A stretch of DNA of 64,000 bases from Aurantibacillus circumpalustris (GTDB taxonomy: Bacteria > Bacteroidota > Bacteroidia > B-17B0 > Aurantibacillaceae), in NCBI RefSeq assembly GCF_029625215.1, contig NZ_CP121197.1:2480001-2544000 (forward strand), written 5' to 3'. Of the stretch, positions 35,870 through 44,895 are shown piece by piece; the stretch's first letter is position 1, and every line of letters begins with the position of its first letter. Both the position numbers and the translations under genes were made by a program. The notes beneath the pieces were generated by a model that did no database searches, had not been told where the DNA came from, and was given only the letters and a program-made list of their open reading frames with translations.

Positions 35870-36553
35870 TTGTTTTATAACGTTTCAAAGGAAGATGAAT
35901 ACTTGTTTCAGGGCAAACGAAAACGTTTGGTGGAAATTTTGAAAACCAAAGGGATTAAAAATGAAAAAGTTCTTAGCGCAATTGAAAAAATTCCAAGACA
36001 CTTATTTTTTGATACAACCACCGCAAGACCTGCTCTGCTTGATCATGCGTATAGTGATAAAGCTTTACCAATTGGTGCGGGACAAACAATTTCTCAACCA
36101 TACACGGTTGCTTTTCAAACAGAACAGTTAGACTTAAAACCTGGCGAAAAAGTATTAGAGATTGGAACCGGTTGTGGTTATCAAACTGCAGTGCTATTAG
36201 AAGTTGGAGCAAAGGTATATAGTATAGAAAGGCAAAAAACATTGTTCGATAAAACAAAATTATTTCTCCCATACATTGGTTATGGTGGTGCTAAACTTGT
36301 TTATGGTGACGGTTACAAGGGTATGCCTCAATTTGCTCCGTATGATAAAATCATTGTTACCGCTGGCGCACCCTATATCCCAAACGACTTATTAATCCAA
36401 TTGAAAATTGGAGGAATTTTGTTGATACCATTAGGAGAGGGTGAAACACAAGAAATGGTCTGGTTAAAAAAAATGAGTGAAACTAATTTTGATAAAAAAA
36501 TACTTGGAAATTTTAAATTTGTACCTCTTCTTCAAAACAAATCTGGAAATTAG
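35870..36553 (+). CDS. pcm: Protein-L-isoaspartate O-methyltransferase (PCMT)
   Basis: The enzyme methylates abnormal L-isoaspartyl residues to start their repair. The 227-residue protein has KRLVEILKTKGIKNEKVLSAIEKIPRHLF, YSDKALPIGAGQTISQPYTVAFQTEQL, the SAM motif VLEIGTGCGYQTAVL, VYSIERQ and YDKIIVTAGAPYIP, all diagnostic. The start is a TTG at 35870; no ATG precedes the conserved region and the next upstream in-frame stop is at 35837, leaving little room for another start (an ATT would be the alternative). Monocistronic. Confidence 0.93.
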   Translation: MFYNVSKEDEYLFQGKRKRLVEILKTKGIKNEKVLSAIEKIPRHLFFDTTTARPALLDHAYSDKALPIGAGQTISQPYTVAFQTEQLDLKPGEKVLEIGTGCGYQTAVLLEVGAKVYSIERQKTLFDKTKLFLPYIGYGGAKLVYGDGYKGMPQFAPYDKIIVTAGAPYIPNDLLIQLKIGGILLIPLGEGETQEMVWLKKMSETNFDKKILGNFKFVPLLQNKSGN

Positions 36554-36676
36554 TTTTTTCAAACAAATAAAATAGGGGCTATACACTAAAATGATTTAAT
36601 TTGCGTTAGTTTGTAAAACGTAATTATTTTAAATTCGATACTTCAAGATATACTAAGATAAAAATAGAAACTTTAT

Positions 36677-37591
36677 ATGAAAAAAATAGTTCTAATACTC
36701 CTCGTAACAATTACCGTTAATGGATTTTCACAAGATCTTACTTCTAAAAACGGTGAACCAATTTTACCTCAGGCAAAAGACTGGGCTATTGGCATTGATG
36801 CCACGCAACTTATTAAAAATGCAAATTTTAATTTTGTTTCGTCGTCACAGGCAATTACAGGTAAGTATTTTAAAGATGCACATACTGCTTACCGTATTGG
36901 CGTTAGAATAGGTATTAATAATTGGATCACCAAGGCATTTGTAGTTGATCGTGCTGCTGCAACAGCTTCTATTATTGCATATCCGGCAGCAGTTGCAAGA
37001 AAAGAAAATATTTGGAGTAAAACGGCAACTGCTATTGGTTTAAATTTTGGTATAGAAAAACGACGTGGATCTACCCGTCTTCAAGGTATTTACGGAGGTG
37101 AAATAGGATTATACATCTCTTCTTCCAAAGATAAATTTACTTACGGTAATAAATTAAACACATCTTCTTCACCTCAAATAGTTGTAGACCCTTCAGCTGA
37201 TGCCATGTCTAGTCCTATTTTTGGCGCAGCACGCAACATCGATACGCTTGGATTAATTCAAGGGGTAAAAGGATCTGCACGAATAGTAGAACGTAAAAAC
37301 GGTCTTGCTTTAACTATTGGCGTACGCGTTTTTATGGGCGCCGAATATTTTGTTTTGCCTAAAATGAGTATTGGTGGCGAGTTTGGCTGGGGTTTATCTG
37401 CCTCAACAACCGGTAGAAGTGAAACAAAATTGGAATCTATGGGGCAATCTAATGTGTCTGGCTCAACCGGTGTTTCAATAAATAATACCACAATTGATGG
37501 TGGTACTACAAATCATTTTGGACTCGATACAGATAACACAAATTTACTAGGGGGATTATCCGCCAGCTTGCGTATTAACCTTTACTTCTAG
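36677..37591 (+). CDS. Predicted outer-membrane beta-barrel protein
   Basis: The 304-residue protein has a signal peptide (MKKIVLILLVTITVNGFSQ), then DWAIGIDATQLI, YRIGVRIGINNWIT, TAIGLNFGIEKRRGSTRLQGIYGGEIGLYISS, LALTIGVRVFMGAEYFVLPKMSIGGEFGWGLS and the terminal LLGGLSASLRINLYF. Alternating strands and a C-terminal Phe are the classic BAM-recognised barrel ending. No specific family can be named. It is the last gene before the T9SS cargo array, separated by a 460-bp non-coding gap. Confidence 0.8.
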   Translation: MKKIVLILLVTITVNGFSQDLTSKNGEPILPQAKDWAIGIDATQLIKNANFNFVSSSQAITGKYFKDAHTAYRIGVRIGINNWITKAFVVDRAAATASIIAYPAAVARKENIWSKTATAIGLNFGIEKRRGSTRLQGIYGGEIGLYISSSKDKFTYGNKLNTSSSPQIVVDPSADAMSSPIFGAARNIDTLGLIQGVKGSARIVERKNGLALTIGVRVFMGAEYFVLPKMSIGGEFGWGLSASTTGRSETKLESMGQSNVSGSTGVSINNTTIDGGTTNHFGLDTDNTNLLGGLSASLRINLYF

Positions 37592-37985
37592 GTTTTCCAC
37601 ATTATTATAACCGTAAAGCTTTCTGCCAATTGCTTGAACTATTTAAGAAAGCCGAAGAAGGCTCGATACTTCACATATTTCTTTATCTGCAAATTCCTGA
37701 TTAATTATTTGTTTTACTTTGAATTAAAACCTCAACAAGTTTAACCGCATTTACAGGAGAAGTCTTTGAAAAAGACGAATTATCTGGCTTAATGCGGGTA
37801 ATCCTCATTTGGCAAGCTCATGATGAACTTTAGGGTTTAATTTAACTTTTAAATCATTGATTTTTATCAAACTTTAGAACGTAGCCTTTTTAGTTGGCTG
37901 GTCTCAAACATCTGTAGCACCCTGAACTGCTAAGGGAATTCTTAAAAATAAAAGACGTAAGTTAAATAGCTAATTAAATATTAAA
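37592..37985. other. Gene-free stretch upstream of the T9SS array
   Basis: No open frame of convincing composition, RNA gene or clear repeat was seen here. The sequence is AT-rich with a few short GC-richer pieces. It may hold decayed sequence and regulatory sites for the first cargo gene. Confidence 0.5.
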
Positions 37986-37988
37986 TTT

Positions 37989-38021
37989 TTGTTAATCATT
38001 CCATTTTTTTTGATATGTTTG
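37989..38021 (+). promoter_or_regulatory. Predicted Bacteroidota promoter of the first beta-helix cargo gene
   Basis: TTG (37989-37991) and TATGTTTG (38014-38021) are separated by 22 bases, matching the TTG / TAnnTTTG consensus of Bacteroidota housekeeping sigma factor. The cargo ATG is 30 bases downstream of the -7 box. Confidence 0.6.
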
Positions 38022-38050
38022 CTTTTATAACAATTTAACTTTCTAAACAC

Positions 38051-41000
38051 ATGAAAAAAACTTACAAACTAATTAAGACGTTTATAGTGCTATTGAGCCT
38101 GGTAACGTTGAAAATGGGAGCGCAAATTTCTGGCGTGGTTACTATCAATAGTGGCGCTGCTACTGGTGGTACTAACTATCAAACTTTTACCGCTCTTGCT
38201 AATGCTTTAAATACAAGTGGTATCTCTGGACCTTTAACAGTTAACGTTGTAGTTAATACTGGCCCTTATGTTGAGCAACTTTCGCTTGACCAAATTACGG
38301 GTATGTCTGCCACAAACACAATTACAATTAATGGTAACGGCAATACACTAACTTATAGTGGAGCCGCAGGTAATGTGCACACAGTGCGATTAAACGGAAC
38401 AGACTACTTAACACTTAATAATTTAATTGTTGAGGGAACTAATACCACTTATGCAGTTGCATGTTTGTTAACAAACTCGGCTAATTATAATACCTTCAGC
38501 GCTTGTACCTTTTCTGTTTTCTTTAACGCAACAAGTTCACAAGTAATGGCTTTTTCTTTTAGTTCTTCTGGAACTACTGGTAATAGCTGTTGTGGAGACC
38601 CAGGAAACTACAACACTGTTAAGACTTCTACTCTAGCGGGTGGTTATTACAGTATTTATCACTATGGTTTATCGTCAGGCGCTTACACTCACGATAATGG
38701 ATTCTACAATTGTTTAATTACTGATTTTTATTATTCAGCGATTTATTGTTATTACTCTAAAAATTTAACAATTAAAAGTTGTACATTAAATCGTTTGAAT
38801 AGAACCAGTTTCACAACACTGTATATGATTTATGGATGGTATTCTCAAGGATTTAACTTTGACAGCAATATCATTGAAAAATTATACAACACAAACCAAA
38901 CATACACAGGTACTCTTTACCTTTCGTATTATTTAGGATACTATAATTCAGCAGGAGCTGGCGTTAATCCTAATCATATTACAAACAACATTATAAGAAA
39001 TATTGAATATAACGGAACCATCTACGGTTTTGCCTACTCTTATTATGGCGATAATGAGTTTTTGCATAACACTTTTTCATTTGACCACACGGCTGCTACA
39101 GCCGGAAGTACTTATGCGTTCTATTATTTTTATGGTGGAAACGGTATGAAAACAACCATGAAAAACAATCTCATTAGCATCACTCGCGGTGGAACTGGAT
39201 CAAAGTATGGTTTTTATAATGGAGGTAATGCATTATCTGGATCTATTATTGATTGCAATAATACTTATGTAAACGGGGCTGGTGGTAACAATTACGTAGG
39301 TTACGTTACCTCAGCGGCTACTAATCTTACGCAGTGGCAAGCTCAGGGCGTTGACGCTAACGGTTACACCTTAAATCCTAATTTTGCAAACTTACTTACT
39401 GGCGATTTGCATCCAACAAATGTGAGTTTAAATAATTTGGGTTGCCCTGTAGGAATCTCACAAGATCAAACGGGCGCACCTAGGAGCCAATCTACCCCGG
39501 ATTTTGGAGCTTTAGAGTTTTTAAGTGTGCAGTGCATTGGAACTCCTTCAGCAAATTCAATTGTAACGCCTACTTACGCATTATGCCCTGGCCAAAATGC
39601 AAATTTGAATGTGGCTAATTATACTAGCGATCTTGGAGTTACTTACCAATGGTTAACTTCTGTTAGCTCAACAGTTGGTCCATGGGTGCCTATTTCTGGA
39701 GCTACTGGCATTTATTATTCTACACCTCCTCTTACAAGTCAAATGATTTATGGTGTTGCTATTACTTGTTCAAATGCTGTAGGTAGCACAACCGCTGCGG
39801 GTATTGTTAATGTTGCTGGTACAACAACTAATACCGTGCCGTACCTTGAGAATTTCGATCAAATACCGAAATCAAATGCCTTACCAAACTGTTCATGGTT
39901 TGCTCCAAGTCTTGGTGGAAATGCTTTTACTTACACCTCTTCTAGTGCAAATGGTAGAGTGTCACGTTCAGGAACAAGCTTCGCTTCGTTCTATTATAAT
40001 CCATCTGGCACACAGTACTTCTACACAAATGGTATTCAATTAAACGCCGGTATTACGTATTCAGCTTCGGTATGGTATACAACAGAGTATTACGGTTATA
40101 ATAACTGGACAGATCTTTCCATTATGTATGGAACTACTCAAACATCGGTAGGTCTTGTTACCATTGCGTCTACAAACGGCCCTGCATTGAGTAATGTTTA
40201 TAAATCTTTATCAAACACGTTTTCAGTTGCGTCAAGCGGTCTTTATTATGTTGCTATCAGAGCAACAGGTACAACTAACAGTTCTGCACAATATTTAAGC
40301 TGGGATGATTTAGCAATCGATATTCCGTGTGATGTGAATTCACCAAGCTTAACAGTTACTTGTAATAATACCGTAGTATGTTCTAATGAACAAGTTACAA
40401 TTTTTGCCGGTGGTGCAGATTCATACGCTTGGAATACAGGTGCTACAACTAGTTCAATTACACAAATGCCAACGCAATCTGGATTAGTACCTTACACTGT
40501 TATCGGTACATCTAGCTTAAGTGGTTGCGCAATTGCTGCAACTCAAATGATTTTAGTAAACGTTGCACCAAACATTCTTGCTTATGCAAGCAGTCCTGGT
40601 ATATGTGCAGGAACTCCTGTAAACATTAACGCAATTGGCGCATCAAGTCCTAATTCTTACACTTGGACAACTGGTGCAAACGCTTCTTTCATAACAGTTT
40701 CTCCTACTACAAATACGAGTTATACTGTAGTAGGTTCTAATGCAAACGGATGTGTTGCTCAGGCTGTTCAAGCTGTAATGGTTTATACTTTACCAATTGT
40801 TTCTGCTACAGGTATTCTACCAGAAGAAATTTGTATTGGTGAATTACAAGTGTTAACTGCTGCTGGTGCTGGTACTGGTGCTTCTTACCAATGGATTGCA
40901 AGTGGAACAGGTGCTTTATATCAAGGAGCGTCTATAAACGTGTCTCCTGCTGCACAAACTGTTTACACTGTTACTGGCACTAACTCGCAAGGGTGTTCAG

Positions 41001-41290
41001 GAACATCAACTATTCTTCAAAAGGTTAATGAGTGTGTTGGTTTAACTGAAAATAAATTAAACAACGTGCGAGTTTATCCTAATCCTACCTCAGGTGATAT
41101 TACGCTTGAATTAAATAACATTTCCGAAAAAACCATTACAGTTATGGATGTTACAGGTCGTGTTGTTTCTTCAATGACTAGTTCTTTAGAAGTAGTTAAC
41201 GTGAATTTAAACGAACTTTCAAACGGTATTTATTATGTGAAAATTCAATCAAGCACTTCTACTGAAGTTATTAAGATTGTAAAACAATAA
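38051..41290 (+). CDS. T9SS cargo protein: beta-helix head, jelly-roll, Ig-like stalk, type A sorting domain
   Basis: This 1079-residue secreted protein is built of modules. It has a signal peptide (ends KMGAQ), then a right-handed parallel beta-helix head with many N/G/T strands such as NTITINGNGNTLTYSG and NHITNNIIRNIEYNG (about 25-490). One Ig-like domain (500-590), a jelly-roll module (598-760) with FASFYYNPSGTQYFYTNGIQL and SWDDLAIDIPC, three Ig-like repeats of about 78 residues each with a Cys near either end, and a T9SS type A sorting domain (1000-1079: VYPNPTSGDITLEL...GIYYVKIQ) follow. It is exported by type IX secretion and anchored or released at the surface; the head probably binds or cleaves a polysaccharide, but no catalytic residues are recognised. 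It is a paralogue of the next gene. Confidence 0.88.
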   Translation: MKKTYKLIKTFIVLLSLVTLKMGAQISGVVTINSGAATGGTNYQTFTALANALNTSGISGPLTVNVVVNTGPYVEQLSLDQITGMSATNTITINGNGNTLTYSGAAGNVHTVRLNGTDYLTLNNLIVEGTNTTYAVACLLTNSANYNTFSACTFSVFFNATSSQVMAFSFSSSGTTGNSCCGDPGNYNTVKTSTLAGGYYSIYHYGLSSGAYTHDNGFYNCLITDFYYSAIYCYYSKNLTIKSCTLNRLNRTSFTTLYMIYGWYSQGFNFDSNIIEKLYNTNQTYTGTLYLSYYLGYYNSAGAGVNPNHITNNIIRNIEYNGTIYGFAYSYYGDNEFLHNTFSFDHTAATAGSTYAFYYFYGGNGMKTTMKNNLISITRGGTGSKYGFYNGGNALSGSIIDCNNTYVNGAGGNNYVGYVTSAATNLTQWQAQGVDANGYTLNPNFANLLTGDLHPTNVSLNNLGCPVGISQDQTGAPRSQSTPDFGALEFLSVQCIGTPSANSIVTPTYALCPGQNANLNVANYTSDLGVTYQWLTSVSSTVGPWVPISGATGIYYSTPPLTSQMIYGVAITCSNAVGSTTAAGIVNVAGTTTNTVPYLENFDQIPKSNALPNCSWFAPSLGGNAFTYTSSSANGRVSRSGTSFASFYYNPSGTQYFYTNGIQLNAGITYSASVWYTTEYYGYNNWTDLSIMYGTTQTSVGLVTIASTNGPALSNVYKSLSNTFSVASSGLYYVAIRATGTTNSSAQYLSWDDLAIDIPCDVNSPSLTVTCNNTVVCSNEQVTIFAGGADSYAWNTGATTSSITQMPTQSGLVPYTVIGTSSLSGCAIAATQMILVNVAPNILAYASSPGICAGTPVNINAIGASSPNSYTWTTGANASFITVSPTTNTSYTVVGSNANGCVAQAVQAVMVYTLPIVSATGILPEEICIGELQVLTAAGAGTGASYQWIASGTGALYQGASINVSPAAQTVYTVTGTNSQGCSGTSTILQKVNECVGLTENKLNNVRVYPNPTSGDITLELNNISEKTITVMDVTGRVVSSMTSSLEVVNVNLNELSNGIYYVKIQSSTSTEVIKIVKQ

Positions 41291-41315
41291 TAGATCTAAA
41301 ATTTGCTTAGTAAAA

Positions 41316-41344
41316 AGGCTGTCCAATCGGACAGCCTTTTTTTA
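41316..41344 (+). terminator. Terminator after the first beta-helix cargo gene
   Basis: A perfect 9-bp GC-rich stem (41316-41324 with 41329-41337) has a 4-base loop, flanked by an A-run before and a T-run after. Confidence 0.92.
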
Positions 41345-41497
41345 TGCCAACCTAACTACTCATTTTATATTGGTACAAAAGTTAAAACGAATTTGTTGTG
41401 TTGATTAGTTGTAAAAAGAAAAAATATTTCTAACCAGTTAAAATTTAATATTTTAACATTTTTAACAGTAAATTTTAAATGTTAAATATTTAAATCA

Positions 41498-41529
41498 TTG
41501 TTTATTTCAATTATTTTTTTATAGGTTTG
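41498..41529 (+). promoter_or_regulatory. Predicted promoter of the second beta-helix cargo gene
   Basis: TTG (41498-41500) and TAGGTTTG (41522-41529) are 21 bases apart, and the ATG lies 28 bases after the -7 box. The layout matches the promoter of the preceding paralogue. Confidence 0.62.
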
Positions 41530-41557
41530 TAAATACAACTAATTATACAACATACAC

Positions 41558-44500
41558 ATGAAAAAAAACTACCAATCTATCAAGTTGATGATTGCTTGTC
41601 TTATCCTTTTTGGATTAAAGGCTGGTGCTCAATTATCAGGAATCGTTACAATTAACAACACCATTCCTTCCTCGGCTACAAACTTTACTAGTTTTACGGC
41701 CTTTGCCGCTGTTGTAAATACCGCAGGTGTTAGTGGCCCCTTAACTGTAAACGTCGCTGCAACCTCTAATCTTTACACAGAGCAAGTAAGTTTTTCTCAA
41801 GCTCCCGGTATTTCAGCAACCAACACCATAACTATTAATGGTAATGGCCGTACCATAACGTTTAACGCCACTGCCGCTGCTAATCCACATACAATTGTGT
41901 TAAACGGCGCCGATTACATGTTCTTTAATAATTTAAACATTATTGGAACTGGTGCGTCTTATGCTCTTGTGGTTCACTTATGGAATCAAGCAAACAATAA
42001 CGAGTTTCTTAATTGTGCAATAACAGCTCCATTGAATGCGGCATCAACAACGCAAATTCCATTTTCTCTTAGTAATTCTGGTACGGTTTATTCGACTAGT
42101 GGTAACTCAGGTAACAACAACGTTGTAAATACTTGTACTTTAAGCGGTGGTTATTTTTCCGTATGTTATTATGGCAATACTGTGGCACCCTTTACTGTTG
42201 GAAATAAAGTGTTAAATTCTAAAATTCAAGATTTTTATATTTATGGTGTTTATAACTATTACGGTCAGTATTTAACTATTAAGGGTAATATTATAGAACG
42301 CCCTTTTCGTACAACACTAAGTTCTTGTTATTCAATATATCTTTCTACCAGTTCTATAGATATTTTGGTTGAAGGAAATCATATCAGAAACCCTTATCTA
42401 ACCGGTATTACAAACGCTAATTTGGCATATGGTGTTTACGTTGGTTCGGGAGGCACTTCTGGGCATGAGAATATCATTCGTAATAATGTGATCTCTGATA
42501 TGTATTGTAATGGTACAGTTTACGGCATTTATGTTGCTGGTGTTGCTTACACTCTTGTCTATCATAATACAATTATATTAGACGGTGCAACAAATACTGC
42601 TGGTACAACTTATGGTATTTATTCAACTGTTGCTTCAAGTCCGGTAAAAAATAACATCATTATAATTAATCGTGCTGGCAATGGTACTAAATATTGTTTG
42701 TACGCAGGTACAGCAGCAAATACCTGGAACTCGAATCATAATGTGTTTAATATGCTCTCTACTGCTGGTACGAATGGCCTTGTTTTCGCAAGTGTAAATT
42801 ACACGAGTTTAGCAACATGGCAAGCTATTTCTTTAAATGATAAGGGAAGTACAACTGCCGATCCGCTATTTAACAATCCTGGTGCTTGGGATTTTGCTCC
42901 AACTGCTACGGTTGTTAATAATATGTGCCCGCCTTTAGGTGTTACTACAGATTTTAGTTTAACAACTAGAAGCGTTTTATTCCCAGATCCGGGTGCTGTT
43001 GAAGTATTTAATACACCATGTACTGGAGCTCCGGGACCGAACTCGTTTGTTACTCCAACCGTGGCTTTTTGCCCGGGTATGATGCTTGATCTTACTCTTT
43101 TAAACAGTGGAACTTACACAAATTCTGGTTATACCATCGCTTGGCAAACATCTACGGCTTCAGCTGTGGGTCCATTTGCCTCAGTACCTGGTGCAACTTT
43201 AAATAGTTATAATACAGGCCCAATTAATCAAACAATTCATTACAGGGCGGTAATTACCTGTGCGGCTGGTTCAAGTTTTTCAACAGTTCCTCAGTCAGTA
43301 AACGTTGCTCCTGTTACCACAAGTGTAGTACCTTACCATGAAGGTCTCGAAACGCTTGCTTTAAATAAGCTTCCAAACTGTTCTTGGGCTGCAAGTAATG
43401 TTGGTATAAGTAACTTAACCTATACGGCTCCTGCCGGAAACAATAGGGTTCCTCATGCAGGTAGCCAATTCGCTTCTTTTTATAGCTCGCCGTCCGGTAC
43501 TAGTTATTTTTATACTAACGGTATTCAACTAGTTGCCGGAATTACCTATTCTGCTTCCATGTGGTATATTACTGAGTCTGGTTTTAATAATTGGGCAGAT
43601 TTATCCATCATGGTGGGTGGAGGACAAACTCCTGCTGGTATGGTAACCGTTGCCTCAACAGGTGGTACAGTAACACCAATACTTTACACACCGCTTTCAA
43701 ATACATTTGTAGTACCTCTTTCGGGCTTATATTACGTTGCTGTGAAAGCTACTTCTGGTGCAGGTGTAGCGCCATATTTAACCTGGGATGATTTAAGGAT
43801 TACAATTCCTTGCGAAATTAATGGGCCTAACTTGTCAATTAGCCCTAGTGCTACAACTATTTGTCAAGGACAAAGCGTTTTATTAACGGGTGTTGGTGCC
43901 GACTCTTATTTATGGAGTGATGGTCAAATAACTACAGTAGGTGTATTTGCTCCAACTTTCCCACAAACATATACGCTTACAGGATTTAACACACTTAGTG
44001 GATGTACAACAACATTGACTCAAATGGTTGATGTTCTTCAATCGCCTCAAGTTACTGCATTTGTAAACGGGCCAACTGGTTGTGCCGGAAAAGCTGTTAA
44101 TGTGGTAGCTCAAGGCGCAGATAGTTACTTTTGGAATACTGGTGCACAAGTTGCTTCAACTTTTGTTTATCCAAACGCAACTACAACTTATTCGGTAATT
44201 GGTACAAATTCTTTGGGTTGCACCAGTATAGCAATACTTCAGGTTTCTGTAAGCCCTGCTCCTAATATCACAGTGTTAGTTTCCAGTACACAATTGTGTA
44301 ACGGAGATCAATTAACACTAACAGGATCTGGTGCAGGAACATATAACTGGCTAACAAGTCTCAACTCTTCTCAAAGTGGTAATCCTTTAACAGTAAATCC
44401 AAATGCTTCAGCTACTTACACAGTTATTGGAAAAGATAACATAGGCTGTGAAGGAAAAGCAACTGTGAGTTTCGCTGTTGAAGAGTGTACAAGTTTGACT

Positions 44501-44749
44501 AAATTATCGAGTTCAAATGTTTCAAAACTTTACCCTAATCCAACTACTGGTGTTTTTGCTATCGAGTTAAATAAACCAGCAAGCAAAATAGAAATCAGTG
44601 ATTTAACAGGTCGCGTAATTTCATCTTATCTGAATGTTGAAGGAAAAGTTAGTTTTAATATCAATACGTTAGCTAATGGCATTTATTATGTCAAAATAAG
44701 TCAATCGGATTCGTATGAAGTAGTTAAGCTTGTAAAAAGCAATAACTAA
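41558..44749 (+). CDS. T9SS cargo protein, paralogue of the preceding beta-helix protein
   Basis: This 1063-residue protein has the same order of modules: signal peptide (LKAGAQ), beta-helix head (about 25-480; ITINGNGRTITFN, NNEFLNCAITAPL, ENIIRNNVISDM) and one Ig-like domain. The jelly-roll module is at about 590-752 with FASFYSSPSGTSYFYTNGIQL and TWDDLRITIPC, then three Ig-like repeats and a type A sorting tail (from 991: LYPNPTTGVFAIELNK...GIYYVKISQ). Protein identity to its neighbour is moderate and spread over the whole length, so the duplication is old. Each gene keeps its own promoter and terminator, so they may be expressed separately. Ligand unknown. Confidence 0.87.
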   Translation: MKKNYQSIKLMIACLILFGLKAGAQLSGIVTINNTIPSSATNFTSFTAFAAVVNTAGVSGPLTVNVAATSNLYTEQVSFSQAPGISATNTITINGNGRTITFNATAAANPHTIVLNGADYMFFNNLNIIGTGASYALVVHLWNQANNNEFLNCAITAPLNAASTTQIPFSLSNSGTVYSTSGNSGNNNVVNTCTLSGGYFSVCYYGNTVAPFTVGNKVLNSKIQDFYIYGVYNYYGQYLTIKGNIIERPFRTTLSSCYSIYLSTSSIDILVEGNHIRNPYLTGITNANLAYGVYVGSGGTSGHENIIRNNVISDMYCNGTVYGIYVAGVAYTLVYHNTIILDGATNTAGTTYGIYSTVASSPVKNNIIIINRAGNGTKYCLYAGTAANTWNSNHNVFNMLSTAGTNGLVFASVNYTSLATWQAISLNDKGSTTADPLFNNPGAWDFAPTATVVNNMCPPLGVTTDFSLTTRSVLFPDPGAVEVFNTPCTGAPGPNSFVTPTVAFCPGMMLDLTLLNSGTYTNSGYTIAWQTSTASAVGPFASVPGATLNSYNTGPINQTIHYRAVITCAAGSSFSTVPQSVNVAPVTTSVVPYHEGLETLALNKLPNCSWAASNVGISNLTYTAPAGNNRVPHAGSQFASFYSSPSGTSYFYTNGIQLVAGITYSASMWYITESGFNNWADLSIMVGGGQTPAGMVTVASTGGTVTPILYTPLSNTFVVPLSGLYYVAVKATSGAGVAPYLTWDDLRITIPCEINGPNLSISPSATTICQGQSVLLTGVGADSYLWSDGQITTVGVFAPTFPQTYTLTGFNTLSGCTTTLTQMVDVLQSPQVTAFVNGPTGCAGKAVNVVAQGADSYFWNTGAQVASTFVYPNATTTYSVIGTNSLGCTSIAILQVSVSPAPNITVLVSSTQLCNGDQLTLTGSGAGTYNWLTSLNSSQSGNPLTVNPNASATYTVIGKDNIGCEGKATVSFAVEECTSLTKLSSSNVSKLYPNPTTGVFAIELNKPASKIEISDLTGRVISSYLNVEGKVSFNINTLANGIYYVKISQSDSYEVVKLVKSNN

Positions 44750-44756
44750 ATAATTT

Positions 44757-44792
44757 AAAAAGTCTTCCAAATGAATTTGGAAGACTTTTTTT
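44757..44792 (+). terminator. Terminator after the second beta-helix cargo gene
   Basis: A perfect 11-bp stem (44761-44771 with 44776-44786) with a 4-base loop has A-run and T-run flanks, so pairing extends further. Confidence 0.92.
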
Positions 44793-44895
44793 AAAGATAG
44801 ACTCATCTTCTTGAATGTTTTTGCGATTAAATATTTAATTCTATCAACTATAAAACTTGCGATTCACCACTTTATTTAGTTAAACATACAGTAAC

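Noticed and set aside
37592-37985. Missed gene or tRNA in the gap before the cargo array
   Set aside because: No tRNA-like T-loop or acceptor pairing, and stops occur in all frames.
38051-41290. Pectate lyase activity of the beta-helix head
   Set aside because: Fold looks similar but no catalytic residues of a known lyase family were recognised, so only a binding or unknown role is stated.
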